From an uncultured Sphingomonas sp. (GTDB lineage Bacteria > Pseudomonadota > Alphaproteobacteria > Sphingomonadales > Sphingomonadaceae), in contig NZ_CAJYQD010000018.1 of assembly GCF_913776855.1 (NCBI RefSeq), positions 1 through 64,000 of the forward strand: a stretch of 64,000 nucleotides of DNA, in the 5' to 3' direction. This document shows, piece after piece, positions 43,255 to 51,858 of this stretch (the first letter of the stretch is position 1; every line of letters begins with the position of its first letter). The position numbers and the translations under genes are program-made. Under the pieces are notes generated by a model, which saw only the letters and a list, made by a program, of their open reading frames with translations, did no database searches and was not told the DNA's origin.

Positions 43255-44132
43255 CCCGGCGTGCCGGCGTACAGCCGCTGCTCGACGACCGGCAGGGACG
43301 CCGCGCGATGGTGTGGATCATGGCGATCATGATCTTCCTGACGACGCTGAGCGCCGCATTGGGCCTGTCGACGCGCAATGCCGGCGGTGCGCTCGACCGG
43401 CAACTGGCGGCGCGGCTGACGGTGCAGGTGATCGAGGGCGACGCGGCAAGGCGCGATGCGGAGGTCGTCCGCCTGCTCGCGCGGTTGCAGGCATCGGCCG
43501 ATGTGACGCGCGTAAGCGAAGTCGATCGTGCGCGCCTGGCCGAACTGCTGAAGCCGTGGCTGGGCGAGGCGGGGCTGGACGCCGACCTGCCGATGCCGGC
43601 GATGATCGATGTGGACTTGCGAAGCGGCGACGACGCGGCGGTGGCGCGGGTGGAAGCACTGGCCAGGGGTGTCGGTGCGGGCATCCGGGTCGATCGCCAT
43701 GCGACGTGGCTGGCCCCGGTGCGCAGCTTCGTCGGCGCGATCGGGCTGACCGCGTTTGCGCTGGTGCTGGTGATGGCGAGTGCCACCGCCGCCGTCGTGC
43801 TGCTCGCGGCACGGGCGGGGCTTGATACGCATCGCGGAACGATCGACATCCTGCATATGCTGGGTTCGACCGACCTTCAGATCGCACGCCTGTTCCAGCG
43901 CCGTATCGGGCAGGACACGCTGACCGGCGCCCTGATCGGCGTGCTGGCGGGCGGACTGGTAATCGCGGCGCTGGGGGAACGGATGGCGACGCTGGAATCG
44001 CAGCTGGTCGATGGCGTCACGCTCATGCCACTCGACTGGGCGGTGGTCGCGGCATTGCCCTTCGCCTTTACCGCGCTGGCCATGCTGGCGGCGCGGATCG
44101 CGGTACTGCGGCGGCTGGCGGGGGTGCTGTGA
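43251..44132 (+). CDS. ftsX: Cell division protein FtsX
   Basis: Membrane partner of FtsE, 293 residues with four predicted helices: one near 20-40, then a periplasmic domain of about 130 residues, and three helices near 163-187, 217-240 and 262-285. The cytoplasmic segment DTHRGTIDILHMLGSTD after helix 2 is typical of FtsX coupling helices. It overlaps ftsE at its start and the YdcF-like gene at its stop. The EnvC-like protein encoded at 22027-23181 is a plausible periplasmic partner. Confidence 0.92.
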   Translation: MTRRAGVQPLLDDRQGRRAMVWIMAIMIFLTTLSAALGLSTRNAGGALDRQLAARLTVQVIEGDAARRDAEVVRLLARLQASADVTRVSEVDRARLAELLKPWLGEAGLDADLPMPAMIDVDLRSGDDAAVARVEALARGVGAGIRVDRHATWLAPVRSFVGAIGLTAFALVLVMASATAAVVLLAARAGLDTHRGTIDILHMLGSTDLQIARLFQRRIGQDTLTGALIGVLAGGLVIAALGERMATLESQLVDGVTLMPLDWAVVAALPFAFTALAMLAARIAVLRRLAGVL

Positions 44133-44668
44133 TGGGGCGCATCCTTGCGGTCGTGCTGCTGCTCTATGCGCTGGGCTTCGCGCTGTTCGCGGTGACGCTG
44201 CCGACGCCGCTCACCGACCCGCGCCGGACCGACGGCGTGGTTGTGCCGACGGGTGGGCCGGGACGGATCGAGCGTGGGCTGGCGGTGATCGAACGCGGCG
44301 AGGCGAAGCGGATGCTGGTCACCGGCGTCGACCCCGATGTGCGGCCGGGCGAGCTGGCCGCCGCGAACGGTGCGCCGCGCCGGCTGTTCCGCTGCTGCGT
44401 CGACCTGGGCCATGAGGCGGTCGATACCCGCTCCAACGCCGACGAGACCGCCGACTGGGTGCGGCGCAACCGCTATCGCTCGGTCCGGCTGGTCACCTCC
44501 AACTGGCATATGGCACGCGCCGCGATGGAGCTGCGCCATGCACTGGGCAATTCGGTCGAGATCGTGCGCGATCCGGTCAAGGCCAATCCCGGCTTCGCGC
44601 TGCTGTTCGGCGAATATAACAAATATATCGTGCGGGGATTGGTGATGCGGCTGGGGATCGACCTGTGA
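44132..44668 (+). CDS. YdcF/SanA-like DUF218 protein
   Basis: A 178-residue protein with one N-terminal membrane helix (about 2-22) and a DUF218 domain: VVVPTGGPGRIERGLAVIE, MLVTGVD, a conserved TRSNADET and VRLVTSNWHMARA. The family includes ElyC/SanA/YdcF proteins connected with envelope polysaccharide metabolism. ATG 44132 shares a base with the ftsX stop, and its own stop overlaps the plsC-like start, so it is part of one coupled operon. Confidence 0.87.
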   Translation: MGRILAVVLLLYALGFALFAVTLPTPLTDPRRTDGVVVPTGGPGRIERGLAVIERGEAKRMLVTGVDPDVRPGELAAANGAPRRLFRCCVDLGHEAVDTRSNADETADWVRRNRYRSVRLVTSNWHMARAAMELRHALGNSVEIVRDPVKANPGFALLFGEYNKYIVRGLVMRLGIDL

Positions 44669-45390
44669 TCGCGTGGGTCCGCACGATCCTGTTCCGCATC
44701 CTGTTCTATGGTGCGTCGGTGCCGATCGTGCTGAGCGCGCCTTTGTCCGCGCGGTTCGGGCAGCGGGCGATGCATGTCCATGCCCATGTGTGGATCCGCA
44801 CCCACCGCTTCCTGGCGCGCTGGATATTGGGCGTGCGGGTGCGGGTCGAGGGCACGCGGCCGCCCGGCACGTACCTCTTTGCGGTCAAGCACCAGGCGAT
44901 GTTCGAGACGCTGGAAATGGCCGAGCGGATCGACGGCCCGCTGATCGTGATGAAGCGCGAGCTGATCGACATGCCCTTCTGGGGCAGGACCGCGAAAGCC
45001 TATGGCGCGATCGGCGTCGACCGCGATGCGTCATCCAAGGCGCTACGCCAGATGCTGAAGGAAGCCGCCGTGGCGCGGGTAGAAAACCGGTCGGTGCTGA
45101 TCTTTCCCGAAGGCACGCGGGTCGCGGTCGGCGAGGCCCCGCCGCTGCGGTCGGGCTTTGCCGGGCTGTACAAGGCGCTGAACATGGCCGTCGTGCCGGT
45201 GGCGCTGGACAGCGGGCGCTGTATGCCGCGCAAAGGGCCGAGCCGGGCGGGGGTGATTACGATCCGCTTCTTCGATCCGATCCCGGCCGGGTTGCCGCGC
45301 GAGGAGATCGAGGCGCGGGTCCATGCCGCGATCAATGCGCTGGAGCCGGCGGTGGGGGGCGTAATGACGGGAGTAACTCGTCATGGATGA
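44665..45390 (+). CDS. 1-acyl-sn-glycerol-3-phosphate acyltransferase-like protein
   Basis: PlsC-type acyltransferase of 241 residues that should acylate lysophosphatidate or a related lipid at the inner membrane. Motif I is His76-x4-Glu81 (VKHQAMFETLE) instead of the usual HxxxxD, a variant common in alphaproteobacterial homologues; motif III is IFPEGTR near 146-152. GTG 44665 overlaps the previous stop (GTGA). A hydrophobic N-terminus anchors it. Confidence 0.9.
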   Translation: MIAWVRTILFRILFYGASVPIVLSAPLSARFGQRAMHVHAHVWIRTHRFLARWILGVRVRVEGTRPPGTYLFAVKHQAMFETLEMAERIDGPLIVMKRELIDMPFWGRTAKAYGAIGVDRDASSKALRQMLKEAAVARVENRSVLIFPEGTRVAVGEAPPLRSGFAGLYKALNMAVVPVALDSGRCMPRKGPSRAGVITIRFFDPIPAGLPREEIEARVHAAINALEPAVGGVMTGVTRHG

Positions 45391-45618
45391 AGACATCGCA
45401 CGTATTCTCGCGACCGGCGGGACCGTCGCATCTCGAGAGCTGGTCCGTCTGTATGACCTGCTTTTGGAGCATCTGCCTGAAGACAGGAGCTTCGATTAGG
45501 TATCGCTTCTGCGCTGGCGGAAATCAGCTTGAACGTGATGAAACCAGCCTTTGAGGCGCATCCGCAGTTGGAAGCCGAGTTCAGTCGACGGGTCGAAAAA
45601 TACGGAGCCACGACCTGA
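45383..45618 (+). pseudogene. Frameshifted small gene after the acyltransferase
   Basis: ATG 45383, with GGAG upstream, starts a 38-residue frame (MDEDIARILATGGTVASREL...) that stops at TAG 45497. In the frame shifted by one base, coding sequence of the same quality continues from about 45493: RLGIASALAEISLNVMKPAF and on to TGA 45616. The two parts join naturally to a helical protein of about 78 residues, so a one-base deletion near 45490-45497 is the simplest explanation. No slippery site is obvious. A sequencing error is possible. Confidence 0.6.
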
Positions 45619-45641
45619 AATTGTATTCGTTCGACCAGAAA

Positions 45642-45724
45642 CGTCGCCCCAGCGAAGGCTGGGGCCTCAAGCGGCCCTTTTCCCGTGCTACCACCAAAAG
45701 ATCCCAGCCTTCGCTGGGATGACG
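45642..45724. repeat. Pair of facing REP-like palindromes
   Basis: Copy one (45642-45670) has GCCCCAGCGAAGGCTGGGGC; copy two (45700-45724) has ATCCCAGCCTTCGCTGGGAT in the other direction. They lie between the frameshifted gene and the end of malate synthase. Confidence 0.8.
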
Positions 45725-45757
45725 CCTGTTGCAGACGGATTGGATCAGGCTCCTATC

Positions 45758-47845
45758 TCACCCCGCCGCCTTTGCCACCGCCCGATACGCGTGCAACAAC
45801 GGCTCGGTATAGCCATTGGGCTGCTCAAGCCCCTCGAACACCAGCGCCCGCGACGCCTGTAGCGCGATGCCGTCGGCCAGCGGGCGGTAGGCCGGGTCGC
45901 CGGCGTTCTGCGCATCGACCTTGACCGCCATCCGTTCGAACGCCGCGTCGACGTCCGCCGTCGTGCAGACGCCGTGCAGCAGCCAGTTGGCGACATGCTG
46001 CGACGAAATGCGCAGCGTCGCGCGGTCCTCCATCAATCCGATGTCATGGATGTCCGGCACCTTCGAACAGCCGATCCCCTGATCGATCCAGCGCACGACA
46101 TAGCCGAGAATGCCCTGAACGTTGTTGTCCAGCTCCCGCGCGACCTCCTCCCGCTCCCAGTTGCGCCCCAGCGCCAGCGGCAGGGTCAGCAGCCGGTCGA
46201 GCGACGCCACCGGTTCGGCCGCGCGCGTCGCCTGTCGCTGCGCAACATCGACAGCGTGATAATGCAGCGCGTGCAGCGTCGCGGCGGTGGGGGACGGGAC
46301 CCAGGCGGTGCTAGCCCCGCTCATCGGATGCGCGATCTTTGCCGCCAGCATGTCGCCCATCCGGTCGGGGGCGGCCCACATGCCCTTGCCGATCTGCGCC
46401 CGCCCGCCAAGGCCACAGGCAAGGCCGATCTGGACGTTGCGATCCTCGTACGCCGCGATCCAGTCGGCGCCTTTCATCTCGCCCTTGGGGATCATCGGCC
46501 CGGCGTGCATCGCGCTGTGCAGTTCGTCGCCGGTACGGTCGAGAAAGCCGGTATTGATGAACACGATCCGGTGGCGGACGGCGTGGATGCAGGCCGCGAG
46601 ATTGGCGGAGGTCCGGCGTTCCTCGTCCATCACCCCGACCTTGATCGTGTGGCGCGGCAGGTGCAGCAAATCCTCGACCGCATCGAACAGCCGGTCGGTG
46701 AAGGCCACCTCTTCCGGGCCGTGCTGCTTCGGCTTGACGATGTAGATCGATCCCGCACGGCTGTTGGCGCGCGGTCCGTTCAAATCGTGCAGCGCGATCA
46801 GGCTGGTTACGATCGCGTCGATTATGCCTTCCGGGGCATCGCCACCATCGGGCAGGCGGATAGCGGGCGTCGTCATCAAATGCCCGACATTGCGCACGAA
46901 TAGCAGCGACCGGCCGGGCAGGACCAGTTCGCTGCCATCGGGGGTCGTGTAGCGCCGGTCGTCGGCCAGCGTCCGCGTGACCTCGCGCCCGCCCTTGGCG
47001 AACTGCGCGGTCAGCGTGCCCTGCATCAGCCCCAGCCAATTGGCATAGGCGGCAACCTTGTCCGCGGCATCAACCGCCGCGACCGAATCCTCGAGGTCGC
47101 AGATGGTCGTCAGCGCCGATTCGAGCAGGATGTCGGCGAGTCCCGCCGGGTCGCCGCTGCCGATCGGATGGGTACGGTCGATGACCAGTTCGATGTGCAG
47201 CCCTTGATGGCGCAGGAGCCAATTGTCCCCGGCCCGCCCGACCAGCTGCGCCGGATCGGCAAGGTCGGGCGTGCCCCCTGCCCAGTCGCGCCAGCTGCCG
47301 GTGGCGAGCGGCACGGCTTCGTCGAGGAACGCCTTGGCCCGGTCGATCACCTGGCTTCCGCGCGCGGCATCATAGCCGCCGGGTGCCGCCGCACCGGGGA
47401 TCGCATCGGTGCCGTACAACGCATCATACAGGCTGCCCCAGCGCGCATTGGCGGCGTTGAGCAGGAAACGCGCATTGAGGATTGGCACGACCAGCTGCGG
47501 CCCGGCCAGCGTCGCGATCTCCGGATCGACATCCGCCGGATGGACGGTGAACGGCGTCGGCTCCGCGACCAGATAGCCGATCTCACGCAGGAACGCGGCC
47601 TGTTCAGCCGGGTCGATCGGCTGGCCCTGCCGCGCCACGAACCATGCGTCGAGCTGTGCCTGCAAACGGTCACGGTGGTGCAGCAGGTCGCGGTTTTCGG
47701 GCGCGAACCGGGCGAGGATCGCCGCGGTCCCTTCCCAGAAGGAGTCGGCCGGAATGCCGGTGCCAGGCAGGGCGTCGCGTTCGAGGAAGGCGGCGAGTTC
47801 GGTCGCGACCTGTAGCCCGGCGCGTTCGACGAAGGTTTCCGGCAT
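45758..47845 (-). CDS. glcB: Malate synthase G
   Basis: Condenses glyoxylate with acetyl-CoA to malate. 695 residues, a little shorter than the usual ~720 of the G isoform. Seen: an N-terminal clasp, the TIM-barrel segments [20 protein letters not shown] and [18 protein letters not shown], and the C-terminal region with [19 protein letters not shown] and the CoA-side domain. GGAGAG stands 6 bp before ATG 47845. It is divergent from a LysR-type gene. Isocitrate lyase is not in the window, so glyoxylate may also come from glycolate. Confidence 0.96.
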   Translation of the reverse strand: MPETFVERAGLQVATELAAFLERDALPGTGIPADSFWEGTAAILARFAPENRDLLHHRDRLQAQLDAWFVARQGQPIDPAEQAAFLREIGYLVAEPTPFTVHPADVDPEIATLAGPQLVVPILNARFLLNAANARWGSLYDALYGTDAIPGAAAPGGYDAARGSQVIDRAKAFLDEAVPLATGSWRDWAGGTPDLADPAQLVGRAGDNWLLRHQGLHIELVIDRTHPIGSGDPAGLADILLESALTTICDLEDSVAAVDAADKVAAYANWLGLMQGTLTAQFAKGGREVTRTLADDRRYTTPDGSELVLPGRSLLFVRNVGHLMTTPAIRLPDGGDAPEGIIDAIVTSLIALHDLNGPRANSRAGSIYIVKPKQHGPEEVAFTDRLFDAVEDLLHLPRHTIKVGVMDEERRTSANLAACIHAVRHRIVFINTGFLDRTGDELHSAMHAGPMIPKGEMKGADWIAAYEDRNVQIGLACGLGGRAQIGKGMWAAPDRMGDMLAAKIAHPMSGASTAWVPSPTAATLHALHYHAVDVAQRQATRAAEPVASLDRLLTLPLALGRNWEREEVARELDNNVQGILGYVVRWIDQGIGCSKVPDIHDIGLMEDRATLRISSQHVANWLLHGVCTTADVDAAFERMAVKVDAQNAGDPAYRPLADGIALQASRALVFEGLEQPNGYTEPLLHAYRAVAKAAG

Positions 47846-47861
47846 GGCATTCTCTCCAATT

Positions 47862-47889
47862 CGTCATCCCGGCGCAGGCCGGAATGACG
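47862..47889. repeat. REP-like palindrome in the glcB-LysR gap
   Basis: CGTCATCCCGGC/GCCGGAATGACG ends pair around a GCAG-type centre. It lies in the 123-bp divergent promoter region, between the ribosome site of glcB and the LysR gene. Confidence 0.75.
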
Positions 47890-47968
47890 ATACGAGCGGA
47901 GCATACGCCCTCGCCTTTCCCGCCGGAACCACCCATAATCGCAGTACAGCCATGCCGGTGAGGAACGA

Positions 47969-48895
47969 ATGCCGCTCGATCCCGACCACGAACTGTTCGC
48001 CGCGATCCTCGACACCGGCAGCATCGCCGCCGCCGCGCGGGTACTGGATACCTCACCCGCGATGGTGTCGAAACGACTGGCCCGGTTCGAGGCGCGGCTG
48101 GGCGCGCGGTTGATCGAGCGGACCACCCGGCGGTTGCATCCGACGCCGGTCGGGGCGCAACTCCATGCCGACCTGACCCCCATCCTGTCGGCGCTGGCCG
48201 CCGCCGAAGCGCGAGTGACCGGGGCCGCCGCCGCGCCCGCCGGACCGCTGCGTATCGCGGCGCCGACCTCGTTCGCGCGGCTGCATATCGCACCCCAGCT
48301 GGGCGATTTCCTGCGCGACCATCCGGCGGTACAGCTCGAACTGTCGCTGTCCGACGGACTTGTCGACCTGGCGGCCGAACGGATCGATTGCGCGATCCGC
48401 ATTACCGCCGATCCGCCCGCCGGCCATGTCGCGCGGCGGCTAGCCGACAATCGCCGCGTGGTATGTGCCAGCCCGGCCTATATCACCGAACACGGCGCTC
48501 CGACGCATCCGAGGGCGCTCGCCGACCACCGGCTGCTCGCTGCGGACGGACAGCTGCCTTGGACGCTGCTGCGCCCCGGCGGGCGGGTGCAGGTGACCGG
48601 ACGCAGCCATGTCCGCACCAATTCGAGCGAGGTCGTGCGCGAACTGGCGCTGGCCGGGGTCGGCATCGCGCTGCGCTCGCTCTGGGACGTCGGGCGGGCG
48701 CTGGCCGACGGGCGGCTGGTGCGGGTGCTGCCGGCGTGGGAGGGACCGCGCGACCTGGGTATCCACGCCATCCATGCCGCCGATCCGCGCCCGGCGGTCA
48801 CCGCCTTTGTCGACCATCTCGCCGCCCGCTGGTCGCCGCCGCCATGGGAGACGCTTGACTCGCCGATGGGTTGGGATCAGATTGGTATCAATTGA
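47969..48895 (+). CDS. LysR-family transcriptional regulator
   Basis: A 308-residue regulator with an N-terminal winged helix-turn-helix (residues 1-60, FAAILDTGSIAAAARVLDTS) and a LysR substrate-binding domain (GPLRIAAPTSFARLHIAPQL...). It is divergent from glcB and only 23 bp upstream of hppD, so either could be a target; divergent genes are the classical ones. Its last codons overlap a 14-bp palindrome. Confidence 0.92.
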   Translation: MPLDPDHELFAAILDTGSIAAAARVLDTSPAMVSKRLARFEARLGARLIERTTRRLHPTPVGAQLHADLTPILSALAAAEARVTGAAAAPAGPLRIAAPTSFARLHIAPQLGDFLRDHPAVQLELSLSDGLVDLAAERIDCAIRITADPPAGHVARRLADNRRVVCASPAYITEHGAPTHPRALADHRLLAADGQLPWTLLRPGGRVQVTGRSHVRTNSSEVVRELALAGVGIALRSLWDVGRALADGRLVRVLPAWEGPRDLGIHAIHAADPRPAVTAFVDHLAARWSPPPWETLDSPMGWDQIGIN

Positions 48896-48898
48896 TAC
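48885..48898. promoter_or_regulatory. 14-bp palindrome GTATCAATTGATAC before hppD
   Basis: A perfect palindrome that includes the stop codon of the LysR gene and ends 20 bp before the hppD start. Its place and symmetry suggest an operator for hppD-hmgA. The regulator is unknown; the upstream LysR is one candidate. Confidence 0.55.
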
Positions 48899-48918
48899 GA
48901 ATTTGAGAGGATGCAGCC

Positions 48919-49986
48919 GTGGACCACATGGACGTCAACCCGATGGGCCTAGACGGGTTCGAATTCTGCGAATTCACCGCGCCCGACCTCGACCGCATGG
49001 CCAAGCAGCTGGAACAGTTCGGTTTCGTCGCCGCGTCGAAGCACCGCACCCGCGACGTGGTCCGCTACAAGCAGGGCCGAATCAACCTGCTGCTGAACCG
49101 TATTCCCGACGCCCATGCTGCGGAATTTGCTGCGCAGCATGGACCTTCGGCGTCAGGCATGGCGTTCCGCGTGGCGGATGCGAAGGCGGCGTTCGACGCG
49201 GCAGTCGCGCGCGGTGCCAAGCCGGCCGATGCGTCGCGCGGGGTGCTGGGCGATGGCTATGCGCTGGAGGGGATCGGCGGGTCGATGCTGTACCTCGTCG
49301 ATCGGCATGGCGATGCCGGCTCGCTGTACGACGACTGGGAGGCAATGCCGGGCGCGGCGGAGGCGGAGGCCGAGAACAATGTCGGCCTCGACCTGCTCGA
49401 CCACCTGACCCACAATGTGAAGCGCGGGCAGATGCGGACCTGGTCGACCTTCTACAACCAGATTTTCGGGTTCGAAGAGCAAAAGTATTTCGACATCAAG
49501 GGCAAGGCGACCGGCCTGTTCAGCCAGGCGATGATCGCACCCGACAAGGCGATCCGCATCCCGCTGAACGAAAGCCAGGACGACAAGAGCCAGATCGAGG
49601 AATTCATCCGCGACTATAATGGCGAGGGCATCCAGCATCTCGCATTCACTACCGAGGATATTTTCGAAACGGTGGAAAAGCTGCGCGCGCGGGGCGTGAA
49701 GCTGCAGGACACGATCGAGACCTATTACGAACTGGTCGACAAGCGCGTACCGGGCCATGGCGAGGACCTCGAGCGGCTCAAGCGCAACCGCATCCTGATC
49801 GACGGCAATGTCGGTGACGAAGGGTTGCTGTTGCAGATCTTTACCGAACCGATGTTCGGGCCGATCTTTTTCGAGATCATCCAGCGCAAGGGGAATGAGG
49901 GGTTCGGGAACGGCAATTTCCAGGCACTGTATGAGTCGATTGAATTGGATCAGATCCGACGCGGGGTCATCACGGTCGACGCCTGA
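48919..49986 (+). CDS. hppD: 4-hydroxyphenylpyruvate dioxygenase
   Basis: Converts 4-hydroxyphenylpyruvate to homogentisate in tyrosine breakdown. 355 residues, normal length, with two vicinal-oxygen-chelate domains. Iron ligands His162 (LLDHLTHN), His240 (GIQHLAF) and Glu319 (IFFEIIQRKG) and the C-terminal FGNGNFQALYESIE helix are visible. GTG 48919 is preceded by GAGAGGA; ATG 48928 is an alternative. hmgA follows 235 bp downstream. Confidence 0.96.
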   Translation: MDHMDVNPMGLDGFEFCEFTAPDLDRMAKQLEQFGFVAASKHRTRDVVRYKQGRINLLLNRIPDAHAAEFAAQHGPSASGMAFRVADAKAAFDAAVARGAKPADASRGVLGDGYALEGIGGSMLYLVDRHGDAGSLYDDWEAMPGAAEAEAENNVGLDLLDHLTHNVKRGQMRTWSTFYNQIFGFEEQKYFDIKGKATGLFSQAMIAPDKAIRIPLNESQDDKSQIEEFIRDYNGEGIQHLAFTTEDIFETVEKLRARGVKLQDTIETYYELVDKRVPGHGEDLERLKRNRILIDGNVGDEGLLLQIFTEPMFGPIFFEIIQRKGNEGFGNGNFQALYESIELDQIRRGVITVDA

Positions 49987-49990
49987 CCCA

Positions 49991-50102
49991 GACCGAAGCA
50001 AAGGCTTCGGTCGCGGTGCAGCGCGCAGGCGCTGCCGTCGACCGGCCAGCGCATCGGAGCCGGGCCATAAGGCGCGGCTTCGCCGAGACTGACGGCCCGG
50101 CG
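49991..50102 (+). other. Row of three strong hairpins after hppD
   Basis: Stem one: GACCGAAGC-AAAG-GCTTCGGTC (49991-50012). Stem two: GCAGCGC-GCAG-GCGCTGC (50017-50034). Stem three: GCCGGGCC with GGCCCGGC around an inner GGCG...CGCC loop (about 50061-50102). None is followed by a T-run. They could end or process the hppD transcript, or be a structured RNA; no known family is recognised. Confidence 0.5.
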
Positions 50103-50110
50103 GGCGGCTG

Positions 50111-50210
50111 AAGCTGGTGGAGGAGGGGCATCCACCAGCGGACCATTTGCGGCCAGCCCCCTCCACCGTTCGCGATGCGAACGGTCCCCCTCCCCGTTCC
50201 GGGGAGGATC
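50111..50210. repeat. Partial copy of the long GGTCCCCCTCCCC repeat element
   Basis: Shares GGTGGAGG, CAGCCCCCTCCACC and the end GGTCCCCCTCCCCGTTCCGG with the complete element at 53667-53787, but its left terminal arm is missing. The right end reaches to 12 bp before the hmgA start. Confidence 0.75.
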
Positions 50211-50221
50211 ATGAGGTGACC

Positions 50222-51502
50222 ATGACCTACCACCCCGGTTTCGCCAACCACATCGCCACCGAAGCGGTCCCCGGCGCGCTGCCGATCGGCCGCAACAGCC
50301 CGCAGCGCGTGCCGTTCGGCCTGTATGCCGAGCAGCTGTCCGGCACCGCTTTCACCGCACCGCGCAGCGAGAACCGCCGCTCGTGGCTATACCGCCTGCG
50401 CCCGACCGCCAATCATGGCGCGTTCGTTCCCTATGCCGGCGCGCGACAACTCCAGTCCGCGCCGATCGAGACGCCGCCCAGCCCCAACCGGATGCGCTGG
50501 GATCCGCTGCCCCTGCCGACCGAGCCGACCGACTGGGTCGACGGCCTCGTCACCTATGGCGCGACCGGCGACGTCGCGGCGCAGAGCGGGGTCGGCATTC
50601 ATCTCTATGCCGCGACGAAGGACATGGAGCGCGCCTTCTTTTCCGCCGATGGCGAGTTGCTGATCGTACCGCAGCAGGGTGCGTTGGCGATCGATACCGA
50701 ACTGGGCCGGATCGATATTGCCCCGCTGCAGATCGCGCTGATCCCGCGCGGGGTGCGGTTCCGGGTACGCCTGCCCGATGGTGCGGCGCGCGGCTATGTC
50801 TGCGAGAATTACGGCAGCCTGTTCCGCCTCCCCGATCTGGGGCCGATCGGCGCCAACGGCCTCGCCAATCCGCGCGACTTCGAAACGCCCTCGGCATGGT
50901 TCGAGGACAGCGACGTGTCCTGCGAGGTTATGCAGAAATTCCAGGGCGGGCTGTGGACGACTACGCTCGACCATTCGCCGTTCGACGTGGTGGCGTGGCA
51001 TGGCAACCTGGCGCCGTGCCGCTATGACCTCACCCGCTTCAACACGATCAACACCGTCAGCTTCGACCATCCCGACCCGTCGATCTTCACCGTGCTGACC
51101 GCGCCCAGTGAGACGCCCGGCACCGCCAATTGTGATTTCGTGATCTTTCCCCCGCGCTGGATGGTGGCGGAGGACACGTTCCGCCCGCCCTGGTTCCACC
51201 GCAACGTGATGAGCGAGTTCATGGGGCTGGTCACCGGCGCCTATGATGCGAAGGAAGGCGGCTTCGCGCCCGGCGGCGCGTCGCTCCACAACCAGATGAA
51301 CGGCCACGGCCCCGATCAGGCGAGCTATGAAAAGGCGGTCGCCACCGACCTGACACCGCACCGGATCGCCGACACCATGGCGTTCATGTTCGAAACCCGC
51401 CACGTCGTGCGGCCGACCACCTGGGCGATGGCCACGCCGACGATGCAGCTCGACTACGACGATGTGTGGACCGGTTTCGCCAAGGCGCAGCTGCCCGGAT
51501 GA
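50222..51502 (+). CDS. hmgA: Homogentisate 1,2-dioxygenase
   Basis: Opens the homogentisate ring to maleylacetoacetate. 426 residues, with iron ligands His326, Glu332 and His356 in [11 protein letters not shown] and [13 protein letters not shown], as in known enzymes. ATG 50222 begins the conserved N-terminus; the frame is open to 50117 through the repeat. Its stop overlaps the start of the Rieske protein gene. Maleylacetoacetate isomerase and fumarylacetoacetase genes are not in the window. Confidence 0.96.
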   Translation: MTYHPGFANHIATEAVPGALPIGRNSPQRVPFGLYAEQLSGTAFTAPRSENRRSWLYRLRPTANHGAFVPYAGARQLQSAPIETPPSPNRMRWDPLPLPTEPTDWVDGLVTYGATGDVAAQSGVGIHLYAATKDMERAFFSADGELLIVPQQGALAIDTELGRIDIAPLQIALIPRGVRFRVRLPDGAARGYVCENYGSLFRLPDLGPIGANGLANPRDFETPSAWFEDSDVSCEVMQKFQGGLWTTTLDHSPFDVVAWHGNLAPCRYDLTRFNTINTVSFDHPDPSIFTVLTAPSETPGTANCDFVIFPPRWMVAEDTFRPPWFHRNVMSEFMGLVTGAYDAKEGGFAPGGASLHNQMNGHGPDQASYEKAVATDLTPHRIADTMAFMFETRHVVRPTTWAMATPTMQLDYDDVWTGFAKAQLPG

Positions 51503-51858
51503 CCGAGGAACGCGTCTTTGCGACGCCGGCCGGCGTTACGATCGGGCCGTTGTCCGACATTCCCGATGGCACCGCGCGCAATTACGTCCTGCAACTGCGC
51601 GCCGGGCGTTTTCACGGCTTCGTGGTGCGACAGGGGAGCGCGGTGTTCGGCTATGTCGACCGCTGTCCGCATATGGGGCTGCCGCTGGCGCAGACGCTCG
51701 ACGCCTATCTGACGCCGGATCGCAGTGCGATCACGTGCAGCTGGCACGCGGCGTTGTTTGCGATTGCGGACGGCAAATGCCTTGGCGGGCCGTGTCCGGG
51801 GCAGTCGCTGACGCCGTGGCCGGTCGCGGTCGTCGGCGGGGCGATCGTCACCGCCTAG
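51499..51858 (+). CDS. Rieske [2Fe-2S] ferredoxin-like protein
   Basis: A 119-residue single Rieske domain with the cluster ligands Cys56-x-His58 (RCPHMGLPL) and Cys80-x-x-His83 (TCSWHAALF), as in soluble Rieske ferredoxins of oxygenases. No reductase or terminal oxygenase subunit is adjacent. It is translationally coupled to hmgA (ATGA), which itself needs no ferredoxin, so the partner is open. Its stop interlocks with the convergent patatin stop in CTAG. Confidence 0.9.
   Translation: MTEERVFATPAGVTIGPLSDIPDGTARNYVLQLRAGRFHGFVVRQGSAVFGYVDRCPHMGLPLAQTLDAYLTPDRSAITCSWHAALFAIADGKCLGGPCPGQSLTPWPVAVVGGAIVTA

Noticed and set aside
49987..50221. tRNA or known riboswitch between hppD and hmgA
   Set aside because: Stems are present, but no cloverleaf, T-loop or aptamer consensus could be found.
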